Virus record (IMG/VR): IMGVR_UViG_3300034012_001335
Coordinates: 1 to 33,501 of that record
Length of the DNA: 33,501 bases
DNA from: a virus
Direction: 5' to 3' (one strand)
The position numbers and the translations under genes are program-made. Below, piece after piece: positions 28,363-33,501 of the stretch (position 1 is its first letter; every line of letters starts with the position of its first letter). The notes under the pieces are model-generated. The model saw only the letters and a list, made by a program, of their open reading frames with translations. It was not told where the DNA came from and made no database searches.

Positions 28363-29712
28363 ATGGAACTACGCGATTACCAACAGGACTTATTTTCACG
28401 CATCCAAGGCGCAATTCGGCGCGGCGTGCGGAGTTCGCTTGTTGTTAGCCCTACGGGATCAGGGAAGACGGCTACGTTTTGCTATATCGCTTCGCGTGCC
28501 GAACGAGCAGGCAGCCCAACCCTGATTCTTGCGCACCGCCGCGAATTGATTACCCAAACATCCGGCACGCTAGGAAAGTTCCAAGTCCGACACGGTATCA
28601 TTCAACCTGGGATTACTCCTGACCCCGGCAAAATCGTCCAACTAGGCATGGTGCAAACCATCGCACGGCGACTAGGGCGCATGGCGATTCCTAAGCTGAT
28701 TATCGTGGACGAAGCTCATCATGCCGCTGCTGGGCAGTACCGCGCAATCATTAAGGCGTTCCCAAGCGCGGCAGTTGTAGGTTTTACTGCGACACCGCTC
28801 AGGCTCGACGGGAAAGGACTAGGCGATTATTTCCATGAGATTATTCCCGGCCCCGCAGTTGAGTGGCTCATGGAAAACGGCCATCTTTGCCGCCCGCGAT
28901 ACTTCGCTCCGCCCATGATAGCTAATATGAAAGGCATAAAGAAGCGCGGTGGTGATTATGCAAGCGACCAGCTCGCGGACGCGATGACATCCGCCAGGAT
29001 CACAGGTGACGCTGTAAAGCACTATCAAAAGCTAACACCAAACACCCGCGCCGTGGCATTTTGCGTAAATATCCGACATGCAGAGCATGTTTGCAGCATG
29101 TTCAACGCAGCGGGCATTCCATCGGGTATCATTAAGGGCGATATGACGGCTGACGACAGGCGTAAGATCGTCACTGACTTGGCTGATGGTCGGATACGTG
29201 TCATGGTGAGTGTGGATGTTATCTCAGAGGGCTTTGACTTGCCAAGTGTCGAGACGGCAATCTTGATGCGCCCCACGCAATCACTCGGACTTTACCTACA
29301 GCAAATCGGGCGTATTCTTCGGCCATCGCCGGGCAAGACCGCAACGATACTCGATCACGCTGGAAATATCGCACGGCATGGACTCGCCGAGGATGATCGG
29401 GAATGGAGCCTGGAGGGGCAGGACAAGAAGTCTAAAAAAACCGAAGCTGGAACGCATAAGCAATGCGGATCATGCTACGCGATGTTTTTACGCCTACTTC
29501 CTTCCTGCCCCGAATGCGGATGGACACCACCTCCGCCAGAACCTAAGGAGTTTGAGCATACCGACGAAGAGTTGGTTGAAATCCGCCGCGCTCCTATCCA
29601 GATGCTTTTGAAGGACGTTAAGACGCGAAAGGATTTGAAGATTATTCAAAAGGCCAAAGGCTACAAACCCGGCTGGACATATTATATGGCAAAGGAGCTA
29701 CAACTCAAATGA
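28363..29712 (+). CDS. SF2 DEAD/DEAH-box helicase
   Basis: A 449-residue superfamily 2 helicase. Motifs are in order: Walker A PTGSGKT (30-36), DEAH (116-119, in IIVDEAHH), TATP (142-145), and motif VI QQIGRILRPSPGK near 310. A C-terminal CGSC..CPECGW four-cysteine cluster, probably zinc-binding, is at about 367-388. Phage proteins of this type unwind replication or recombination intermediates. It is the first gene of a replication operon with the VRR-NUC and primase/helicase genes and overlaps the former by 4 bases. Confidence 0.88.
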   Translation: MELRDYQQDLFSRIQGAIRRGVRSSLVVSPTGSGKTATFCYIASRAERAGSPTLILAHRRELITQTSGTLGKFQVRHGIIQPGITPDPGKIVQLGMVQTIARRLGRMAIPKLIIVDEAHHAAAGQYRAIIKAFPSAAVVGFTATPLRLDGKGLGDYFHEIIPGPAVEWLMENGHLCRPRYFAPPMIANMKGIKKRGGDYASDQLADAMTSARITGDAVKHYQKLTPNTRAVAFCVNIRHAEHVCSMFNAAGIPSGIIKGDMTADDRRKIVTDLADGRIRVMVSVDVISEGFDLPSVETAILMRPTQSLGLYLQQIGRILRPSPGKTATILDHAGNIARHGLAEDDREWSLEGQDKKSKKTEAGTHKQCGSCYAMFLRLLPSCPECGWTPPPPEPKEFEHTDEELVEIRRAPIQMLLKDVKTRKDLKIIQKAKGYKPGWTYYMAKELQLK

Positions 29713-30059
29713 CCGAATCACAAATACAGCAAGAAATACGAATCAAGCTCAACCATGCTGACACGCGGGCATGGCGCAACAATATTGCCAAGCTCAAGGT
29801 GAGAGGCCGCTGGATTGACTACGGAATCCCGGGCAAGGGGGGGAGTGATTTGATCGGATTACACACAATCACCATCCGCCCCGATCATGTCGGAAAACGT
29901 GTGGCTGTATTTCTTGCGGTCGAATGCAAATCACCAACAGGCAAAGCGACTCCAGAGCAGACTAATTTCATACGATACATCCAAGAGGCCGGAGGAATTG
30001 CCGGAGTGGCACGAAGCGCGGATGAGGCAACCAATTTAATCAAAGACTATGAGCGATAA
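29709..30059 (+). CDS. VRR-NUC domain nuclease
   Basis: A 116-residue stand-alone VRR-NUC (PD-(D/E)XK) nuclease. Asp47 lies in GGSDLIG, Glu72-x-Lys74 in AVECKSPTG, Gln84 in TPEQTNFI, and the typical ending GGIAGVARS is present. These often accompany phage SF2 helicases and cut branched or flapped DNA. ATGA overlap with the helicase and an 11-base overlap with the next gene show coupled expression. Confidence 0.87.
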   Translation: MTESQIQQEIRIKLNHADTRAWRNNIAKLKVRGRWIDYGIPGKGGSDLIGLHTITIRPDHVGKRVAVFLAVECKSPTGKATPEQTNFIRYIQEAGGIAGVARSADEATNLIKDYER

Positions 30060-32034
30060 CGACATGGGCATACATGCCCCATTTGCAGACAAGGCAGATC
30101 ACGACGGCCAAGTTCTTTTAGGGCTTTGGATGGATTGTGGCATCAAGAAATCCCTTGCTTTCCCTATTGAGGATTTACCAACCGCTAACTTGCAGGAATT
30201 GGGCAAAATCATCAAGTCCGCCTTGGATGCTGGATTGGTTGGGTTTCCTTTCATCGCCGAGCAATATCCGAACCATGTCCCGCAATTAGCACAATGCGCC
30301 ACCGCTTTAAGCTCAATTCTCGCTATGGGCAAAAAGCCCACCGCTAAGAAGATCATCGCCGACCTGACCCGCTATCGGTTGCTTTACGATGAGCAAATGC
30401 GCCGATGGCAGGAAACCGAACCCGCTGGTGATGTTTTTTCGGACGAGCCAGCCCCGCCAAAAAACCGCATTGAAGGACTTCCATTCCGATTACTGGGCAT
30501 GGATGACGGCGTGATGCGATACATGCCCGACAACGGGCAGCATATTGTGAGCATGACCGCAGGCGGGCATACAAAGCTCAATCTGCTTCAACTTGCGCCA
30601 CTTCAATCATGGGCGGAAATTTTCCCGTCAAAGCAGGGGTGCGATTGGGACGCGGCTTGTAACTGCATTATCCAAATGAGCCAATCGCTTCCGCGCTTTG
30701 ACCCTCGCTCAATTCGTGGCCGTGGCTGCTGGATTGACGGTAATGACGTAATCTATCACGCTGGCAACAAACTCGCCGTAAATGGGCAAATCCGGCCAAT
30801 CACGGCATATTCCAGCCCTAGCATTTACGAGGCTGGATTAGCCATCGCTATTGACACCGCCGACTCCGCTAAAAACATCGAATCCGCACGCTTGCTCGAG
30901 CTTTGTGACGCGCTTTCTTGGGATCAACCTCTTTATGGGAAGCTCATAGCCGGCTGGATGGCACTCGCTCCTATCTGCGGGGCGATGCAATGGAGGCCGC
31001 ACGTATGGGTGACTGGTGCAGCCGGATCAGGTAAGACATGGATCATGGGGAATATCATCAACCCGATTGTGGGCAAATCCGCCGTTTTCGTTCAAGGGAA
31101 CACCTCTGAGGCGGGCATACGCGGACAACTAGGTTCTGACGCGCTGCCTGTGCTTTTCGATGAGGCAGAGGCGGAAAACCTACGCAGCATAACACGCATG
31201 GAATCAGTCATGGAGCTTGCCAGGCAGGCATCAACAGAATCAGGGGCCGGAATCGTAAAAGGAACCCAGAACGGCGGCAGCATCACCTACATGGTGCGAA
31301 GCATGTTTTGTTTTTCCTCAATCGGCGTGGCAGCGGTCAAAAAAGCCGACACATCCCGTATTTCAGTTTTAGCTCTACGCAAGGCAGATAACCAAGATCA
31401 ATTTAACCTAGTCAAATCCATATGGCGCGAAACTACGGCAAATCCTGAGTATTGCGCTAGAATCCGCGCCCGCGCAGTAAAAAACGCCAAGACTACCCGC
31501 AAAAACGCTGACACATTTTCCCAATGTGCGGTCGATTTTACGGGCGACAAACGGAGCGCAGACCAGATCGGCACTCTACTGGCGGGTGCTTATTCCCTCG
31601 CATCGTCTCGCCCGATTACATCCGAAGCGGCCACGGAATGGCTTCAGAAGCAGGATTGGAGCGGATTCAAGGTGGACGCCATCGACAGCGACGAAAACCA
31701 ATGTCTTTCTCACCTCATGTCGGCAATAATTCGGGTTGAACGCAACGGATCGGCTGAAAATATCTCGATAGATGAGGCGATTACACGCTGCCGAGCAGGG
31801 GTGTCATGCGAGCCGGATAATCTCGCATTGCTCCGAATTGGCATAAAAGTGGATCAGGAATGCGTTTTTGTGGCCAACTCCCACCAGGGACTAGATCGCG
31901 TTTTCCGCGAAACAGCATGGTCAGGAGGGAAATGGAGAGGTCAAATGTTGCGAATTTCTGGCGCAGAATCCGCATCACACGCCGTCAGATTCGGAAAAAA
32001 CATCCGTCAGAGGGCTGTTTCTGTGCCAATTTAA
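30049..32034 (+). CDS. Replicative primase/helicase-type P-loop ATPase
   Basis: A 661-residue protein. Walker A is GAAGSGKT (323-330) and Walker B-like LPVLFDEAEAE has Asp371/Glu372, in the central ATPase. The N-terminal 200 residues may contain a degenerate primase-like or DNA-binding region. The region VKGTQNGGSITYMVRSMFCF through SRISVLALR is like DUF927/phage replication ATPases. It probably unwinds or loads at the iteron region starting at its own end. A start at ATG 30064 is possible. No classical zinc primase motif was found, so primase activity is unproven. Confidence 0.68.
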   Translation: MSDNDMGIHAPFADKADHDGQVLLGLWMDCGIKKSLAFPIEDLPTANLQELGKIIKSALDAGLVGFPFIAEQYPNHVPQLAQCATALSSILAMGKKPTAKKIIADLTRYRLLYDEQMRRWQETEPAGDVFSDEPAPPKNRIEGLPFRLLGMDDGVMRYMPDNGQHIVSMTAGGHTKLNLLQLAPLQSWAEIFPSKQGCDWDAACNCIIQMSQSLPRFDPRSIRGRGCWIDGNDVIYHAGNKLAVNGQIRPITAYSSPSIYEAGLAIAIDTADSAKNIESARLLELCDALSWDQPLYGKLIAGWMALAPICGAMQWRPHVWVTGAAGSGKTWIMGNIINPIVGKSAVFVQGNTSEAGIRGQLGSDALPVLFDEAEAENLRSITRMESVMELARQASTESGAGIVKGTQNGGSITYMVRSMFCFSSIGVAAVKKADTSRISVLALRKADNQDQFNLVKSIWRETTANPEYCARIRARAVKNAKTTRKNADTFSQCAVDFTGDKRSADQIGTLLAGAYSLASSRPITSEAATEWLQKQDWSGFKVDAIDSDENQCLSHLMSAIIRVERNGSAENISIDEAITRCRAGVSCEPDNLALLRIGIKVDQECVFVANSHQGLDRVFRETAWSGGKWRGQMLRISGAESASHAVRFGKNIRQRAVSVPI

Positions 32035-32318
32035 GCGTTTTGTGCCAGCTTTGTGCCAGCTTTGTGCCACTTAATCACCTTACAATCAACAACTTACAAA
32101 AATTGGCTACGGTGGCACACTTTTTTCGATATCCCCTATTATATACCCTTATGTATTTACCCCTCTCTAGTACAGTACCTATATGTATAAATGTGTGTCA
32201 GTGTAGCCAAAAACCCGCTAGCCCTTATCCGGCAAGGGCTACAGCTGGCACACCTCTGGCACACTTTTTCTGTTGTAGTGTGCCAATCCTTATTCTACAA
32301 GGGATTCAAAGTGTGCCA
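32022..32318. other. Candidate replication origin with TGTGCCA iterons
   Basis: TGTGCCA occurs at 32022, 32041, 32052, 32063, 32279 and 32312; its complement TGGCACA occurs at 32113, 32246 and 32257. Three direct copies and two inverted copies are spaced exactly 11 bp, one helical turn. Between the groups lies an AT-rich stretch (about 32128-32195), suitable for melting. A cruciform-capable repeat TAGCCCTT/AAGGGCTA is at 32219-32241. The stretch 32035-32364 holds no convincing gene and borders the replication ATPase. Iteron binding would be expected from that ATPase or a nearby regulator. Confidence 0.72.
32219..32241. repeat. Inverted repeat TAGCCCTT/AAGGGCTA in origin region
   Basis: A perfect 8-bp inverted repeat around a 7-base loop, 5 bases before the pair of inverted iterons. 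No T-run follows; it may form a cruciform during initiation. Confidence 0.6.
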
Positions 32319-32364
32319 CCCTCCACCTAAACTGAGAAATGCAGAGATTTACAAACCATAAACC

Positions 32365-32700
32365 ATGACCCACGCACAAAAACTAAAACGAATACACGAG
32401 CTGATAGAATTGCCGGATGTTATTGAACTATGGAAACTATCAGCCGAAGTCGCCGCATACGAAAAGAAGACTTACCCAATACCGCTGCCGACGCTTTCCG
32501 AGGCAATGCGATTCCGCCGCGAGCAGATGGGCGAGACACGCGTCGAGATAGCCGAACGAGCCGGACTGGATGTCATTGTATGGAGCTTACTAGAAGACGA
32601 TGAGGTAGAGGATTTAACCATATCAGAAGCTCGCAAACTCTTCACCATCGGTATTCCAGCCGAGGTGCTATTGTCTCAAGACAACCAATCGAAACCATGA
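32365..32700 (+). CDS. HTH-type small regulator
   Basis: A 111-residue protein. The C-terminal half, LSEAMRFRREQMGETRVEIAERAGLD, has the pattern of an XRE/Cro-type helix-turn-helix, followed by EDLTISEARKLFTIG. The N-terminal half is a charged helix. It stands next to the iteron region and might bind it or control early genes. C/A-rich leader (ACAAACCATAAACC), no Shine-Dalgarno. Confidence 0.6.
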   Translation: MTHAQKLKRIHELIELPDVIELWKLSAEVAAYEKKTYPIPLPTLSEAMRFRREQMGETRVEIAERAGLDVIVWSLLEDDEVEDLTISEARKLFTIGIPAEVLLSQDNQSKP

Positions 32701-33053
32701 AACCAATAAAAACGAAACAGCTAGGCGAGGTCTGGATTGCCAACCAAGGCGAGGCATCCGCAATCGGAGCGACAAAGGAAAAAGCCATCGATGGCGTGAG
32801 GGATTGTGCGGGAACCACCCTACAGCCCCCGCACACAGCCCCGAAAGACGGCACGATTATCCTAGGCGAGTTTGGATGGCCTTGGATGCTTCCCGCTTGC
32901 TGGAATAACCATGACGAGAAATGGGCGGTTTCAATGCCGCATACTTGCCCGATGGAGGGCGGGAAAGTTGACACCTATTGGGAGACAGATCAGGAGGAAC
33001 ATGGCGCGTTGAAAGGCTGGCTACCCATGCCGGAAGTTGAGCGGAAACGATAA
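32697..33053 (+). CDS. Hypothetical protein with a common phage domain
   Basis: A 118-residue protein. After an N-terminal strand region (GEVWIANQGEASAIGATKEK), the segment HTAPKDGTIILGEFGWPW through WLPMPE has the APxDGT...W...W.P.P layout of a small domain widespread in phage proteins, whose role is not known. ATGA overlap with the HTH gene. Confidence 0.65.
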   Translation: MKPIKTKQLGEVWIANQGEASAIGATKEKAIDGVRDCAGTTLQPPHTAPKDGTIILGEFGWPWMLPACWNNHDEKWAVSMPHTCPMEGGKVDTYWETDQEEHGALKGWLPMPEVERKR

Positions 33054-33064
33054 TTTCTCACCCC

Positions 33065-33105
33065 TTGAAAAAAAGAGTTGCAAGGATTCATCTGACGAGT
33101 ATTAT
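33065..33105 (+). promoter_or_regulatory. A-tract/TTGCAA promoter
   Basis: TTGAAAAAAA at 33065, TTGCAA (33078-33083), 16-bp spacer with GGATTCATC, and a good -10 TATTAT (33100-33105). The ATG at 33121 follows about 9 bases after the expected +1. Confidence 0.75.
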
Positions 33106-33120
33106 TCCGCGCATCGAACC

Positions 33121-33327
33121 ATGAACCCACCCCACATCATCAAAAAACACGGAGGCGCAAGGAAAGGCGCAGGCCGAAAGCCTGGAGCTGGAAGCAAGCG
33201 AAGCCGGATTACTCGGAGCATATCCCTACCCACCGAGCTATGGGCGAGTATAGACAAGCAGAGGGGGAAGGTTAATCGCAGCAGATGGATCGAGGGGAGG
33301 ATGAGCCATGCCGACCAGCCCGCTTAG
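33121..33327 (+). CDS. Ribbon-helix-helix-like small DNA-binding protein
   Basis: A 68-residue protein. The basic N-terminal tail (HGGARKGAGRKPGAGSKR) precedes a strand RSISLP and helices ELWASIDKQRGKVNRSRWIE. Layout matches the protein at 24046 and other small phage RHH regulators. It has its own strong A-tract promoter and overlaps the next gene by 43 bases. The start is chosen at the first ATG after that promoter. Confidence 0.65.
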   Translation: MNPPHIIKKHGGARKGAGRKPGAGSKRSRITRSISLPTELWASIDKQRGKVNRSRWIEGRMSHADQPA

Positions 33328-33501
33328 ACCTTGCAATCAGCAGAGCAATGAGGAAGCTTCTTGAAAAGGATAGCGACAATGAGATGCGAGTCGTCAAGCT
33401 TAAAAATAAAATGAAACGAGTGTTTGAATGTAAGTCATTGATACTAAGACCCCCACAAAGGGAACCTCTTGCCCGACCCCTAGATCCGACGGAGTGCCGA
33501 C
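33285..33501 (+). CDS. Partial hypothetical protein at window end
   Basis: A frame open from ATG 33285 to the window edge (72 codons, no stop). The product has a helical basic segment (ARLDLAISRAMRKLLEKDSD, then VVKLKNKMKRVFE). ATG 33348 is another possible start. Incomplete, so not identifiable. Confidence 0.5.
   Translation, partial: MDRGEDEPCRPARLDLAISRAMRKLLEKDSDNEMRVVKLKNKMKRVFECKSLILRPPQREPLARPLDPTECR

Noticed and set aside
32041-32069. Tandem repeats as a CRISPR array
   Set aside because: Units are 11 bp with no spacers and occur in both orientations around an AT-rich core; this is an iteron pattern.
31860-32330. 156-codon + frame running across the iteron region
   Set aside because: First half is a shadow of the replication ATPase and the rest translates iterons and AT-rich DNA; Cys/Leu/Ser runs come from repeated TGTGCCA.

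Overview
The window is about 33.5 kb of one tailed double-stranded DNA phage (a Caudoviricetes siphovirus, or a prophage of one), with every convincing gene on the + strand. It begins inside the large terminase gene and ends inside a small unrecognised gene. No integrase, repressor/Cro pair, DNA polymerase or complete tRNA gene is visible, so lifestyle cannot be settled from this window. The host is probably a Verrucomicrobiota-type bacterium. This is inference from the leaderless gene starts placed at a promoter's +1, the recurring A-tract plus TTGC promoters, and the C/A-rich leaders without Shine-Dalgarno sites; no host gene is present to prove it.

Structural half (1-16990). The order is: end of terminase, a small gene, a pseudoknotted RNA element resembling phage C4-type antisense RNA, a gpW-like joining protein, portal, a ClpP-like prohead protease with a scaffold-like tail, and major capsid protein followed by a strong terminator. 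Next come a head-tail connector, a minimal ATP-dependent DNA ligase (out of place here), gp10-like and gpU-like tail completion proteins, tail tube, tail chaperones G and GT (with a lambda-like G GGA AAG slippery site) and a short tape measure. Five tail-tip or fibre genes follow, including an SGNH esterase fibre, then a lysis cassette (putative holin, M15 peptidase endolysin, membrane/coiled-coil protein). The module closes with a hairpin terminator at 16953-16986.

Early half (17007-33501). A run of small unknown genes, mostly coupled by ATGA overlaps, leads to a recombination module (RecT-like annealing protein, YqaJ exonuclease), a RuvC-like resolvase, a MazG-like pyrophosphohydrolase and an SSB-like protein. 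A DNA-modification island follows: a Mom-like acyltransferase and two DNA methyltransferases, the first bounded by direct repeats of about 105 bp. Replication genes come next: SF2 helicase, VRR-NUC nuclease and a P-loop primase/helicase-type ATPase. Immediately after them, 32022-32318 carries nine copies of TGTGCCA/TGGCACA around an AT-rich core, a strong candidate origin of replication. An HTH protein, a small phage-domain protein and a ribbon-helix-helix-like protein close the window.

Two promoter families recur. One is TTGACTTTCGC-type, with the start codon where +1 is expected (before structural genes at 1530, 5599, 6518, 7736 and 12557). The other is TTGAAAAAA, 12-14 bp to TTGCG, 16-17 bp to a -10 (before 910, 5979, 17059, 19533, 23532 and 33121). 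The most interesting items are the C4-like RNA, the iteron origin, the repeat-bounded methyltransferase next to Mom, the leaderless promoter array, and the 34-codon ORF/terminator-like hairpin just before the helicase.
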